From: an uncultured Aquimarina sp.
Lineage (GTDB): Bacteria > Bacteroidota > Bacteroidia > Flavobacteriales > Flavobacteriaceae
Length of the DNA stretch: 64,000 nucleotides
Assembly (NCBI GenBank): GCA_947502885.1
Contig: CANNBP010000018.1
Span: forward strand, 1-64,000
Direction of reading: 5' to 3'
In this document: one piece after another, positions 28,001-36,886 of the stretch
Layout: each line of letters opens with the position of its first letter
Position numbering within the stretch: the first letter of the stretch is position 1
The notes under the pieces: generated by a model
Told to the model about the DNA's origin: nothing
Database searches by the model: none
The model's input: the letters and a program-made list of their open reading frames with translations, nothing else
Program-made: the position numbers and the translations under genes

Positions 28001-28078
28001 ATTGTTTTGTGCTAGTAGAGTACTGACAAATGTCAGTGTAATAAGAAAAACGAAGTAAGTTTTATAATTTAGGGTCAC
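25031..28078 (-). CDS. Periplasmic propeller sensor histidine kinase (LytS-type)
   Basis: A 1015-residue sensor. After a signal peptide (FLITLTFVSTLLAQ) come two-component-regulator propeller repeats (YTLEDGLPQSQVYDIIQDEIGYLWLG is the first, with further GLW/IW blades to about 640), a Y_Y_Y domain (about 690-760, YRWKLNNSEWSPWS), one membrane helix (ILIMTALIIAGYGLSY), a coiled coil, and a His_kinase domain with MNPHFIFNVLNGIK (phospho-His) and an HATPase part (PFVENAVRHG, DNGLGI). Family members detect extracellular glycans or cell-surface signals and pass phosphate to a LytTR regulator, here the next gene. The ligand is unknown; no polysaccharide-utilisation locus is beside it. Confidence 0.93.
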   Translation of the reverse strand: MTLNYKTYFVFLITLTFVSTLLAQNNQLRAYTLEDGLPQSQVYDIIQDEIGYLWLGTQGGGLCRFNGDTFKIWNENDGLQSNYIHSLAFVNDSLFIGTKSGLSIKVKNNFTNLEGPRINKICAISNKIYLATNIGIYEYRKNKGLVKINLNTKINTSIINDIVFDGRLYWVATNRGLWKLSNITSNAKIITRHSPYNYSAAIFYKNKVFASAFNRGILVLTTKAKTYGNYWIQKSIRATNMSIHNDNELWVSTDNDGVTIIDTQKENQKKKINRKTGLKVSHIRKSILDRQSNIWIATSGGGFYKYFQNNFIHYDQNTGLKDNRVYAVHTAINGIWASNSDVGLVHIDSEGVHHIRQDQSLLEVKIKTITSDDYGNILAGTDGKGILFKEIKEVDSIVMDTTYDKKNKIKLEPIDTIIKTIYKDHIIDNDKGLPSDWIRTVKVIDGNIWAASYSTGICRFKYDTEKKRIRSLKKFTLKNGLTDLQIKDMKQDTRGRVWYVTQNGHMGYILKNKVTHLGNVLKQKTAISSLLFHKDVIYIGTAGRGVWWSPFDDNISFKKLKGRKRPYSDNIYQMIFDDKDNLWIGSERGVDRIELNQSHEIVDVFHFGRNDGFLGIETYLNAVTKDYDGNLWFGAIYGLTKYEPTETTKTTIKPSLFFEDVEVAYQSLDSIRLHIDDNEILKLKPDQTELSFSYKTVDLDHPNDVAYRWKLNNSEWSPWSSDNKQNLAGLAYGKHSFSAQSRNYRWEESDPITFHFFIDSPIYEKAWFQLAILIMTALIIAGYGLSYIRRVKQKNKEERERLQMQNHLLSLEQKALRLQMNPHFIFNVLNGIKAMGTHNPNRMNTTINTFATLLRETLYNSRKDTITLDQEMQTLKHYIEIEQLMANKSFTYAISIDSDLDPEEILIPPMLIQPFVENAVRHGILKGSRYGELKIQFYTTEEFLHCTIIDNGLGIFQSQKNKTKTDHQSMALTVTRERLESISGKDSLLIKEIVTDGNSIAGTEIAFKIPLETDY

Positions 28079-28151
28079 AAATAGAAATCTGGTTAGTCAC
28101 AAATATAATCAAACTGATTTTTGTATGTTAGTATTATTTTAAAGTAAAAAA

Positions 28152-28180
28152 ACCGACGCTGCTGGTTAAGGCAGGTCGGT
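28152..28180 (-). terminator. Terminator of the 28295-28870 gene
   Basis: ACCGAC (28152-28157) with GTCGGT (28175-28180), extended inside by CTGC/GCAG around one bulge. On the minus strand it is followed by seven T residues. It separates the secreted-protein gene from the propeller kinase gene. Confidence 0.75.
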
Positions 28181-28216
28181 ATAATAAACAAAAACTTCCC
28201 CCTTTTGTTTATTAAT

Positions 28217-28267
28217 TGAGTTAGAGTTAGTTTGTAATTGAGTGTATAGTTGAGTATAAAGTTGAGA
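28217..28267. repeat. Cluster of TTGAG short repeats
   Basis: TTGAG occurs at 28217, 28239, 28251 and 28263, the last three at 12-bp intervals in the contexts ATTGAGTGTAT, AGTTGAGTATA and AGTTGAGATTA. It lies between the stop of 28295-28870 and its terminator, so it is transcribed but untranslated. It may be simple slippage-derived sequence. Confidence 0.35.
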
Positions 28268-28294
28268 TTATAATTATGACAATGTGTTAATAGT

Positions 28295-28870
28295 TTAATA
28301 TCCTGTAATTGCTGTGGTCTTTGAGTCTTCAAGAATTCCGTTAGACCAAGGCATACTTTGTTTTAGGTTTACATATTTAATAGCTGTTGTAGTTTCTTGG
28401 TAAAATGTTTGTGTCTCTAAAATGTTACCTATAATACCATACTCTTGGTTAGGGAAAATATATTGATAATCAGTATCTGAGTTTTCACAATATACATTTT
28501 GTATTTCGGGTAGTGATACAACCGTACTATCATTTTTGATCATATAATAATAAGATTCTACATGTGCACAACATCCTAAATATTCTACTTCCATCTTAAT
28601 CACCTTAGAGACTCCATCTAAACCGGGATTCTCTAAGGTGGTTATAAAGATGTCCTCAAAAAGTTCTGTGTCATCAATAGTTAATGTTGCAATTTGATTA
28701 TTATTTTCTTCTTCAGATCGAACCAAGTTAACAACATATGAGGGGCGTTCTTTTCCTTGATTCATAATTTCTTTTGTAATCTTAAACTCTTGGGTTTCGG
28801 TAAAAACCTGTTGAGCATTGATACTCTGAAAACTTTGAAATAAAATAATAATTATAACTATATTTTTCAT
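28295..28870 (-). CDS. Secreted protein of unknown function
   Basis: A 191-residue protein with a signal peptide ending at INAQ (about residue 20). The mature part has two adjacent cysteines (YLGCCAHVESYYY) and a third (VYCENSD). I do not recognise a family. No lipobox and no sorting domain, so it is probably periplasmic. It is a single gene with its own terminator upstream of the propeller-kinase operon, and its promoter region faces the N-acetylmuramidase gene. Confidence 0.72.
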   Translation of the reverse strand: MKNIVIIIILFQSFQSINAQQVFTETQEFKITKEIMNQGKERPSYVVNLVRSEEENNNQIATLTIDDTELFEDIFITTLENPGLDGVSKVIKMEVEYLGCCAHVESYYYMIKNDSTVVSLPEIQNVYCENSDTDYQYIFPNQEYGIIGNILETQTFYQETTTAIKYVNLKQSMPWSNGILEDSKTTAITGY

Positions 28871-29289
28871 AACAGCTTGTTTTGAGGTTAGCTATTTGAT
28901 GTAAAAGTAATGCCTTAGTATCTTCTAAAAAGTCAACTTTTAGTATTCGTGTTGATCAAAATAGAATTCGTTTTTCCAGATTAAGAAATACGAGTAAACT
29001 ATTTTCTTTCAAGAGCCATTTAATCAGGCACTTATTTTGTATCTTCACAAATATGATCTGCCCTTCCTATGATTAAGAAGTATTGGTCCTACTTTTATAA
29101 AGGTGATTATTCGTCGTTTCAATGTTACCTTTATTTGTTTATGTATTGCATGTGTGCTATTGTGGAGATTAGTTGTATTAAAGTGTTATAACTTTTTAGG
29201 TTTCCAAATTTTCTAATATTGATCTTGTAGTTAGTGAATATACTTTTAGAATATTAAAAGAACAATTAGTAATTAAGAAAGCATGAATC
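28871..29289. other. Intergenic region between divergent genes
   Basis: These 419 bases separate two divergent genes and must hold both promoters. An 8-bp inverted repeat (ATAAAGGT near 29097 and ACCTTTAT near 29127) with a long loop is the only structure noticed. No open frame or RNA gene is supported. Confidence 0.45.
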
Positions 29290-30132
29290 ATGAAAATTAT
29301 ACGTTATCGCTCACGTGGACGAGATGTTCACTATCTGGAAGAAATTCTAACTAAATTAGGATATCAGGTGTATGTTTCTAACTTTTTTGGAAAGGATACA
29401 CATGAAGCTGTTAAAGATTTTCAAAAAAAGAATAATCTGGTCATAGATGGTATTGTAGGTCTTAAAACATGGTCAAAACTTATTGAAGCTAAAAGAGATC
29501 TTATTGCATTTAATGATAAGTTACTATCAGAGCAAGATGTTAAAGATTTTGCGAATGCGTTTGGATTAGAATTAGCTATGGTAAAAGCTGTTAATGAGAT
29601 AGAAAGTAGTGGCAAGGGTTTTTTGGTAGAAGGCAAACCTAGAATTCTTTTTGAAGGTCATGTATTTTGGAAACAATTAGAAAAAAGAGGAATATCTCCT
29701 TCTCAATTTACATCAGAACAAAATAAGGATGTTTTATATAAAAAATGGACAAAGGTGCATTATAAAGGAGGGATTAGAGAGTATGATCGTCTTGAGAAAG
29801 CAGCCAGTATTTCTTCGACTCCAGCTTTTTATGAAGCAGCATGTAGTTCTGCTTCTTGGGGTGCTTTTCAGATTATGGGATATCATTTTGAATCCTTAGA
29901 ATATGCTTCAATAGATGATTTTGTAGCTAAAATGAACGATCATGAAAGAGAACATCTTAAGGCTTTTGGGAAATTTATTAGTGTAACATCTTTTAGAGGT
30001 AAAAAACTTATAGATTGGATCAAAGAAAAGAATTGGGCTAAGTTTGCTCATGGTTATAATGGACCTGGATATAAGAAGAATAAGTATGATGATAAATTAA
30101 GAAATGCTTATGAAAGATATAGTAATGACTAA
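29290..30132 (+). CDS. N-acetylmuramidase with peptidoglycan-binding domain
   Basis: A 280-residue lysin. Residues 5-70 form a PG_binding_1 domain (DVHYLEEILTKLGYQV ... HEAVKDFQKKNNLVIDGIVG). Residues 90-275 are an N-acetylmuramidase (DUF3380) domain with VNEIESSGKGFL carrying the likely catalytic Glu, RILFEGHVFW, ASWGAFQIMGYHF and a C-terminal FAHGYNGPGY. This arrangement is common in phage endolysins, yet no phage genes are nearby. There is no signal peptide, so export would need lysis, a holin or a specialised system. Its stop overlaps the next start by one base (TAATG), so both are translated together. Confidence 0.88.
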   Translation: MKIIRYRSRGRDVHYLEEILTKLGYQVYVSNFFGKDTHEAVKDFQKKNNLVIDGIVGLKTWSKLIEAKRDLIAFNDKLLSEQDVKDFANAFGLELAMVKAVNEIESSGKGFLVEGKPRILFEGHVFWKQLEKRGISPSQFTSEQNKDVLYKKWTKVHYKGGIREYDRLEKAASISSTPAFYEAACSSASWGAFQIMGYHFESLEYASIDDFVAKMNDHEREHLKAFGKFISVTSFRGKKLIDWIKEKNWAKFAHGYNGPGYKKNKYDDKLRNAYERYSND

Positions 30133-31439
30133 TGCCTTATTGTTTGTCTATTGCGTTCAAAACGTTTATGTTCTTTAATCTGTTAATGATGATTTTTAAA
30201 AGTGAATTGTTGTATTTGTTTATAAGTATATTTTTTATAGCATCTGGTTATGCTCAAGAACCAGGTTTTTCTAAAAAAGAATGGATTGCGAAACATGCTT
30301 CAGAAATAAAATCTATAATATCAGAAACTATTGATTTTTCAGACTTAGAACCTTTAAGAGATATATTAAAAGATACTCGTATTGTCTTACTTGGAGAACA
30401 AAGTCATGGAGAGAGTTCGGCTTTTTCTGCAAAAGTAAGATTAGTGAAATTTTTACATGCAGAACTTGGGTTTGAAGTTTTAGCATTGGAAAGTGGTATG
30501 TATGATTGTGCAAAAATTGCTCACCAAATGAAATCAGGAAGTTCTCTTATAAAAGAAAAAGAGAACAGTATATTTTATATGTATTCTAATAGTAAAGAAG
30601 TGAAACATTTATTTAATTATATAGATGCTCATGCAGATACCAAAAACCCACTATTGTTTACAGGAATGGATAGTCAACATACTGGTCAGAAATCACAAGA
30701 TTTTATGATAGATGATCTTGCGGCATTTTTAAATCTACACCATTCTAAGCTTCAGCTTAAAGAGAATTGGAAGCTGTTTAAAAAATTGACTCTCGAGATT
30801 TTTAAGATGAAAAGAGAAGTTCGTAAAGAAGATAAACTTAGTTTTTATACAACGCTCAAAGATATTCGTAAAGAATTAACTATTCTTCCTTCAGAGAAGA
30901 CCGAACTCTTTCGAAATCCACAATTTTGGCTTCAGATAATTGCTAGTATCGAATCTCAAGCTAAAAGATATTGGGGTGATGTACAAGATATGGATCGTGA
31001 TCGTCAAATGGCGGTAAACATGAGTTGGTTAGTAAACAATTCTTTTAGAGGAAAAAAAATAATCATTTGGGCTCATAATTTTCATATTGCAAAAAAAGTG
31101 GGGGATATCAAACCTATGGGGTATTTTTTAAAAAATGAATTTAAAGAAAGAATGTACACTATGGGATTTACGGGGTATAATGGGAATTATCTTGATTTTA
31201 TTTCAGGAAAAACAATTGAGGTTAAAAAACCTTCGAAACAAAGCTTTGAATATATGATTAATACAACTGGTATTGAAAACTGTATTATAGATTTCAAACA
31301 ACTTCCAGAAGATCATTGGTTGCAACGAGAACAAAAAGGAAGATTAGCAAATTTTGGCTCTTTTACAGGTGTTTTGCCAAATGTGTTTGATGGTATGTTT
31401 TATATCAAGACAACTACACCCTCAGAACAAAATAAGTAA
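30132..31439 (+). CDS. Erythromycin-esterase-like protein, secreted
   Basis: A 435-residue protein of the EreA/EreB-like family: IVLLGEQSHGESSAFSAKV near the start of the domain with the conserved His, FEVLALESGMYD, LLFTGMDSQHTG and IIIWAHNFHIAK. The domain spans about 55-425. Family members include macrolide-hydrolysing esterases, but many members have unknown substrates, so a resistance role is not established. The first ATG overlaps the muramidase stop; internal ATGs at 30186 and 30189 would give a more normal signal peptide (IFKSELLYLFISIFFIASGYAQ), so the true start is uncertain. Confidence 0.82.
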   Translation: MPYCLSIAFKTFMFFNLLMMIFKSELLYLFISIFFIASGYAQEPGFSKKEWIAKHASEIKSIISETIDFSDLEPLRDILKDTRIVLLGEQSHGESSAFSAKVRLVKFLHAELGFEVLALESGMYDCAKIAHQMKSGSSLIKEKENSIFYMYSNSKEVKHLFNYIDAHADTKNPLLFTGMDSQHTGQKSQDFMIDDLAAFLNLHHSKLQLKENWKLFKKLTLEIFKMKREVRKEDKLSFYTTLKDIRKELTILPSEKTELFRNPQFWLQIIASIESQAKRYWGDVQDMDRDRQMAVNMSWLVNNSFRGKKIIIWAHNFHIAKKVGDIKPMGYFLKNEFKERMYTMGFTGYNGNYLDFISGKTIEVKKPSKQSFEYMINTTGIENCIIDFKQLPEDHWLQREQKGRLANFGSFTGVLPNVFDGMFYIKTTTPSEQNK

Positions 31440-31603
31440 AATGATACTAAAGAGAATTGCTTGTTAAATGTGTTTTCTTGCTGTAAATGAGAGTTAAAAT
31501 GACATTTTCAGCCAATCTCTTTTTTTGATTTGAAAACGAACTATTCTTCTTTGGTTTTGCCAAAGGGTATCTGTATTTATTTAAAACCGAAACTAAGAAA
31601 TCA

Positions 31604-32374
31604 TTAGTTGATTAGCTTTGAAAAATCATTTGAGTTTCCGTTAAATAGATCATAGTCAATATCTCCATCAATGCCTTTTAATTTCTTTAAATCTGTTCGT
31701 TGCCAAAATATCCAACCTTTGTTTTGCCATGCATCTGGGATGATCGGAGCTTGATTAGTGTTTGTATATTCTGCAATCCAAAGCTTATATTTAGTAAACT
31801 GAGAATTATTGAGGTACTCATTACCAAATGTGAGATTTGTATAAATTATAGGTGTAACACCTAATTTTTGTGCTACAAATTGTAACCATTGTAAAGTGTA
31901 TTTTTGATAAGTTTCTTTATCGATTTTTGTTTGGATGCCTCCAGCTTCAAGATCAAGTACAGGAGGTAATTCTCCTGCTTCAAATTGTCCAATTGTTTCT
32001 AAGAAATTTTTTGCCTGCTGGATGGGATCATCTCCTGTTTCATAAAAATGATAAGCTCCACGATAAATGTTGTTTTTTTTAGCTTCTGTCCAATTAACGC
32101 TAAATTTTGGATCTTTAAAGTCAGTACCTTCTGTAGCTTTGATATAAGCATATTGTACATTATCGTTTTTAATATCAGTCCAATCAATGTCTCCTTGAAA
32201 ATGAGAAACATCTATCCCAAGTATGGTATCAGTAATAATAGAATCGATTTTGGGCTTTGGTTTGTGATCAATTTTAGCTGTCTTAGTTTGCTCTATATCG
32301 ATATTTTTTTTGTCGGTCTTGCAAGAGAAAAGCAAAATGGAAAAGACCAAAATGCATTGAATGTTCTTTTTCAT
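31604..32374 (-). CDS. GH25 family lysozyme lipoprotein
   Basis: A 256-residue protein with a lipoprotein signal (ILVFSILLFSC) and a glycoside hydrolase family 25 domain from about residue 50: LGIDVSHFQGDIDW, YAYIKATEGTDFKDP, GAYHFYE, PPVLDLEAGG (catalytic Asp/Glu), WQRTDL and GDIDYDLFNG. These enzymes cleave the muramic acid-GlcNAc bond. As a lipoprotein it probably faces periplasm or outer surface, for wall turnover or attack on other bacteria. It converges with the esterase-like gene and is divergent from the TonB receptor. Confidence 0.92.
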   Translation of the reverse strand: MKKNIQCILVFSILLFSCKTDKKNIDIEQTKTAKIDHKPKPKIDSIITDTILGIDVSHFQGDIDWTDIKNDNVQYAYIKATEGTDFKDPKFSVNWTEAKKNNIYRGAYHFYETGDDPIQQAKNFLETIGQFEAGELPPVLDLEAGGIQTKIDKETYQKYTLQWLQFVAQKLGVTPIIYTNLTFGNEYLNNSQFTKYKLWIAEYTNTNQAPIIPDAWQNKGWIFWQRTDLKKLKGIDGDIDYDLFNGNSNDFSKLIN

Positions 32375-32611
32375 GAATGTTGGTTACTGCTTATGGTGGT
32401 TTAAATCTGTTTGTGCTATTCGAATGTAGGCATTTTTTGTTACTAAATTGGTTCATAGGAGTATAAAAATTGATAACTCTACTCTTAACTTTAATTTTAC
32501 AATTAATAAAGGCTATAGTAAGTATTTCTTAAACTTTAGTTATTTACAAATAGTAAATAATATAGGACTTTTGACTCAAAAAGTTTACTAATTGTAATTA
32601 TCTAATACAAA

Positions 32612-35482
32612 ATGAAAAATCAAATAGTTTGGCTGTCGTTGCTGTTAATGTTTATAACATCAATCATTACAGCTCAAAATGCTACCATAAACGGGAAAGT
32701 GGTAGATGGGGATTTTCCACTTCCGGGAGCAACAGTTGCAATACCAGATATTAACATCGGATCTATTACCGATTTTGATGGAAACTTCATTCTTAGCAAT
32801 ATATCGCCTGGAAGTTATAAGCTTGTTATAAGTTATATAGGTTATGAGTCATATACAACAGATGTAACTTTGATAGCAAATAAAACAATTAATCTTGGGA
32901 ATTTAAGCTTAAAACCAAGTTCTACAGACCTAGAAGAAGTTGTTCTTACCTCTTCGCCAAGAAGATTAAGTGAGGCCAAAGCGTTAAACATTCAGAAAAA
33001 TTCATTAAAAATCATGAATGTTATTGCTGCTGATGGAATTGGTAAATTACCAGATAGAAATGCAGCTGAAGCCGTACAGCGTATACCGGGTGTATCCATA
33101 GAAAGAGATCAATCAGAAGGTCGTTTTGTAGCGGTTAGAGGTTTGCCTAGTGAGTGGAACTCAACCACAATAAACGGTAATCGTATACCAACAGCAGAAG
33201 AAGAGACGTCAAGCAGGGCAGTAGCGTTTGACTTTTTTCCAACAGAAATGATTGGTTATGTAGAAGTAGCCAAGGCTATTACTCCAGACCAAGAAGGAGA
33301 TGCAATAGGAGGAAGTGTTAATTTTATAACCAAAACAGCACCTACCAAATTTACCCTTGATGGTACTTTGGCAATGGGGTATAATGAAAAATCTGACAAA
33401 GGAGTATACAGTGGTTCTGTAACCTTTGGAGATAAATCTAAAAGTGGAAAAACAGGGTTTCTTATTAATTTTTCACAATGGAACAGAAATTGGGCCACAG
33501 ATAATTTTGAAGCACGTAGAAAGGGAGATGAAGGGATTTTTAGACTAGAATTGCGGGATTATACAGGAGAACGTCAAACTACAGGGCTTAATGGTGCTTT
33601 TGAGTTTAATCCAACAGATAAGGATAGGTTATATGTTAAAGGTAACTACGGAACACTTTCTGATACCGAATTGCATTATAAACATCGTATTAGGTTTGAT
33701 AAATATAAAGGATTTGATGATCATACAAATCAAACAGGTAGAGTAGAATTACAAAATATATATAACGAATTAATTACAGAGTTTGTTGGTGTTGAATTAG
33801 GAGGAAAGCATACACATTCTAAAAGTAAATTAGATTGGAGTCTTACTTCATATAGAAATGAATTTAAATACGGAAACATCCCAAACCAAAAAGACAAAAG
33901 TTATTTCTTGATTAAGTTTAAACAAGATGGAGTAGGTTTTAATCCTGCATATCTTGAAGATAGAGGAAATGGTCCTAGAGTGTATTGGAACACTGATGGA
34001 GGAAATCTTAATGCTTCAGATCCAAGTAACTTGTTTGGTTTCTTTGCAGATCCAAATTTTCAAGTTGACCCTTCTCAATTGGCATTTAGTGATTTAGAGT
34101 TGTATAAGATTAGTATTGTTGAAAGAGATAATATTGTTGCTTCTCTTAATTACACATATGATGTCAATTCTGATTTTTCACTTAAGTTAGGAGGAAAGTT
34201 TAGAGATAAGGATCGTAGAGCTGTTTTTTCTGATGAATTTTATGGGTGGAGTGGTAATGGATCGACACCAGTATTGGCAGACATACAAGGACAAACCTTT
34301 GAGCAGCCAGGTAGACAGGATTTCTTAAATGAATTAGGAACCAATATAGGTAATAGTTTTAGTAGCCAAGTTCTTTCTCCAGAAGGAATGGTATCTTTTT
34401 ACAATACACATTTTGAAGATAATCTTTCATTATTGCCAGATGATTCAGAAATTGTTGGTAATGGAGGTGGTCTTGGAAGAAATTTTGATGTAGATGAAAC
34501 TCATACTTCAGGTTATGTTATGGGTACTTACAAAGTTTCGGATAGGATAACTATATTAGGAGGTGTAAGAGCTACAAATACTAATACTGTAGTAAATGGA
34601 TATCGTTTTGATATTACTGAAGAAAACCCTAATGGTGCATTAAGAAATGTTGAAGAGAAAAAGAACTATTGGTCTATTCTTCCTATGGTTCATCTTAAAT
34701 ATACACCCAATGATAAGTCAAATATTCGATTTGCTGCGACAAGAACCTTTACAAGACCAGATTTTGGGTACTTAGCACCAGGCGGAACATTCTTAGAATT
34801 TGATAATGAGTATAGAGGAGGTAACTCTCAGGTGGATCCGACTTATGCTACGAATTTTGATGTTCTAGGGGAGTATTATTTTGATAATGTTGGAATTATT
34901 TCTGGAGGTGTATTTTATAAAATAATTGAAGATCCTATTTTTAAAAGTACAGAGCAAGGAGAAATTAATGGAATTTCTGGTGTCGAAATATCGATTCCAA
35001 GAAACGGAGATCAAGCATCATTATTAGGAGCTGAAATTGGAGGTAATAAGAAATTTGATTTCTTACCTGGTTTCTTGAGTGGTTTTGGTATTCAGGCTAA
35101 CTATACCTATACAAAATCAGAATTCACCATTCCCGGTAGAGATGAAAAAACAAGATTACCAAGGCAAGCAGATCACTTGATTAATGCTCAGTTATACTAT
35201 GAGAAGGCAGGGTTTAATATTAGAGCTGCATATAACTTTAAAGGTGAATATATCACTAATCATGGGGCTAGTGGATTAGATAGAGATGATATCTATTATG
35301 GAGATTATTCAACATTAGATGCTAATGCTTCTTTTAAGATTAATAAACACTTTACAATTTTTGCAGAGGTAAACAACCTACTTAATGAGCCTCTAGAGTA
35401 TTATTACGGAGATTCTAGTCGTCCTAAGCAAGTTGAATACTATGGAGTGAGAGGGCAAGCTGGTGTAAGATGGAGTTTGTAG
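32612..35482 (+). CDS. TonB-dependent receptor of the phosphonate-type cluster
   Basis: A 956-residue outer-membrane receptor. Signal peptide (LLLMFITSIITAQN), a carboxypeptidase-like/CarbopepD_reg domain (about 25-105, INGKVVDGDFPLPGATV), a plug (about 130-235, AAEAVQRIPGVSIERD, VRGLPSEWN), and a barrel to the end with ARTFTRPDFGYLAPGG and a terminal VRGQAGVRWSL. Family members import ligands too large or scarce for porins, driven by TonB. No SusD partner follows, so it is not a glycan SusCD pair. The genes behind it suggest an organophosphorus ligand such as an aminophosphonate. Confidence 0.9.
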   Translation: MKNQIVWLSLLLMFITSIITAQNATINGKVVDGDFPLPGATVAIPDINIGSITDFDGNFILSNISPGSYKLVISYIGYESYTTDVTLIANKTINLGNLSLKPSSTDLEEVVLTSSPRRLSEAKALNIQKNSLKIMNVIAADGIGKLPDRNAAEAVQRIPGVSIERDQSEGRFVAVRGLPSEWNSTTINGNRIPTAEEETSSRAVAFDFFPTEMIGYVEVAKAITPDQEGDAIGGSVNFITKTAPTKFTLDGTLAMGYNEKSDKGVYSGSVTFGDKSKSGKTGFLINFSQWNRNWATDNFEARRKGDEGIFRLELRDYTGERQTTGLNGAFEFNPTDKDRLYVKGNYGTLSDTELHYKHRIRFDKYKGFDDHTNQTGRVELQNIYNELITEFVGVELGGKHTHSKSKLDWSLTSYRNEFKYGNIPNQKDKSYFLIKFKQDGVGFNPAYLEDRGNGPRVYWNTDGGNLNASDPSNLFGFFADPNFQVDPSQLAFSDLELYKISIVERDNIVASLNYTYDVNSDFSLKLGGKFRDKDRRAVFSDEFYGWSGNGSTPVLADIQGQTFEQPGRQDFLNELGTNIGNSFSSQVLSPEGMVSFYNTHFEDNLSLLPDDSEIVGNGGGLGRNFDVDETHTSGYVMGTYKVSDRITILGGVRATNTNTVVNGYRFDITEENPNGALRNVEEKKNYWSILPMVHLKYTPNDKSNIRFAATRTFTRPDFGYLAPGGTFLEFDNEYRGGNSQVDPTYATNFDVLGEYYFDNVGIISGGVFYKIIEDPIFKSTEQGEINGISGVEISIPRNGDQASLLGAEIGGNKKFDFLPGFLSGFGIQANYTYTKSEFTIPGRDEKTRLPRQADHLINAQLYYEKAGFNIRAAYNFKGEYITNHGASGLDRDDIYYGDYSTLDANASFKINKHFTIFAEVNNLLNEPLEYYYGDSSRPKQVEYYGVRGQAGVRWSL

Positions 35483-35547
35483 TATTCGAAAATTGATAGA
35501 TGCACAGGAAAAAAACTTGTGTAAAATTAAATAACCAGTTTTAAAAA

Positions 35548-35579
35548 TGTCAGGTTAATGTTATTTCATTAGCCTGACA
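35548..35579. promoter_or_regulatory. Stable hairpin between TonB receptor and DUF5690 gene
   Basis: A 12-bp stem (TGTCAGG with CCTGACA plus an inner TAAT/ATTA and one wobble) ends 14 bp before the transporter start. There is no T run, so it may be an attenuator, a processing site that tunes expression within the operon, or a leaky terminator. Confidence 0.45.
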
Positions 35580-35593
35580 ACCTGATAAAAAAT

Positions 35594-36886
35594 ATGCCTG
35601 TTAAAATTTCTCAACTACTATTTGTATTGCAAGCTTCGATAGCTGCATTTGGAGCGTATTTTTGTATGTACGCCTTTAGAAAACCTTTTAGTGTTGCAAC
35701 CTTTGAAGGGCTAGAAGTTTTTGATATAGATTACAAAATCTTACTCATTATTGCTCAGGTAATGGGGTATGTATTATCCAAATTTATTGGTATTAAGGTA
35801 ATTTCAGAGTTAAAGAGTTCAAAACGGGCATTGTACTTGGTTTTATTGATACTATTATCAGAAATCGCATTGGTGTTTTTTGCAATTACTCCACAACCTT
35901 ACAATATCATTTTTATGTTTCTAAATGGATTGCCATTAGGAATGATTTGGGGAATCGTATTTTCTTATCTCGAAGGAAGGAAATTGACCGAAATATTAGG
36001 TGTCATTCTATGTGCAAGTTTTATCGTATCAAGTGGTATGGTAAAGTCGGTTGGTATTTTTACTATGGACTCTTGGGGAGTTTCTCAGTTTTGGATGCCC
36101 GCTGTTACCGGAGCTATGTTTATTTTGCCTTTAATTCTTTTTACTTGGTCTTTAGAGAAAATACCGCCTCCAACAAAGGAGGATAAATTGCTTCGAACAG
36201 AGCGAATACCAATGTCGACAAAAGATAGAAAGAAATTATTGGGAACTTTTTTATTTCCCATAATCGCAATAGTATTGTTTTATACGATACTCTCAGCTTT
36301 TAGGGATTTTAGAGATAATTTTACTAGAGAACTTTGGGATAGTATTGGATATCAAGGTGATATTTATGTATATACCACGTCAGAAACTATTATTGCAATT
36401 ATAGTGCTACTGGTTTTGGGAGGCACATTTTATATAAAAAATAATGCAAAAGCACTATATGTCTACCATGTTTTAATAATCCTTGGTATTTTGAGTATTG
36501 GAATATCTACTTTGTTATTTCAACTAGAATTATTAGGCCCTTTTTTGTGGATGGTAATTTGCGGCTTTGGATTATATGTTTGTTATGTGCCTTTTAATTG
36601 CTTGTTTTTTGATCGATTTATAGCAATGTTTAAACTACGAGGTAATGCAGGATTTTTAATTTATATAGCAGATGCTTTTGGGTATTTAGGAAGTATTACA
36701 GCTCTTTTATATAAGAACTTTGGGCAGGCAAGCTTAACATGGTTAGACTTTTTTGTCTATGGCGCATATATGTTAACAATATTAGGTGTGTTTATAATGC
36801 TAGGCTCTTTGGTGTATTTTAAAAAGGCGAGTTCAAGAACTCAGCAAAAAATAATAGAAACAGAATTACAATATGAAAAAATATGA
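35594..36886 (+). CDS. DUF5690 family membrane transporter (MFS-like)
   Basis: A 430-residue protein with about 12 membrane segments, beginning ISQLLFVLQASIAAFGAYFCMYAFRKPF, which resembles the glycerol-3-phosphate transporter branch of MFS. DUF5690 proteins are typical of Bacteroidota. Its stop overlaps the FAD-oxidoreductase frame by 14 bp. Inferred role: inner-membrane import of the organophosphorus compound or its product, following TonB-dependent entry. Substrate not provable from sequence. Confidence 0.85.
   Translation: MPVKISQLLFVLQASIAAFGAYFCMYAFRKPFSVATFEGLEVFDIDYKILLIIAQVMGYVLSKFIGIKVISELKSSKRALYLVLLILLSEIALVFFAITPQPYNIIFMFLNGLPLGMIWGIVFSYLEGRKLTEILGVILCASFIVSSGMVKSVGIFTMDSWGVSQFWMPAVTGAMFILPLILFTWSLEKIPPPTKEDKLLRTERIPMSTKDRKKLLGTFLFPIIAIVLFYTILSAFRDFRDNFTRELWDSIGYQGDIYVYTTSETIIAIIVLLVLGGTFYIKNNAKALYVYHVLIILGILSIGISTLLFQLELLGPFLWMVICGFGLYVCYVPFNCLFFDRFIAMFKLRGNAGFLIYIADAFGYLGSITALLYKNFGQASLTWLDFFVYGAYMLTILGVFIMLGSLVYFKKASSRTQQKIIETELQYEKI

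Noticed and set aside
22501..28078. Possible polysaccharide-utilisation locus because of the propeller kinase
   Set aside because: No SusC/SusD pair and no glycoside hydrolases for polysaccharides are nearby; the kinase is paired only with its LytTR regulator.
28093..28332. A 79-codon minus-strand frame overlapping the end of 28295-28870
   Set aside because: It runs across a clear terminator hairpin and the TTGAG repeats, has low-complexity composition and no family.
29290..30132. Prophage, because the muramidase resembles phage endolysins
   Set aside because: No integrase, capsid, tail or holin genes are adjacent, and the neighbouring genes are ordinary secreted enzymes.
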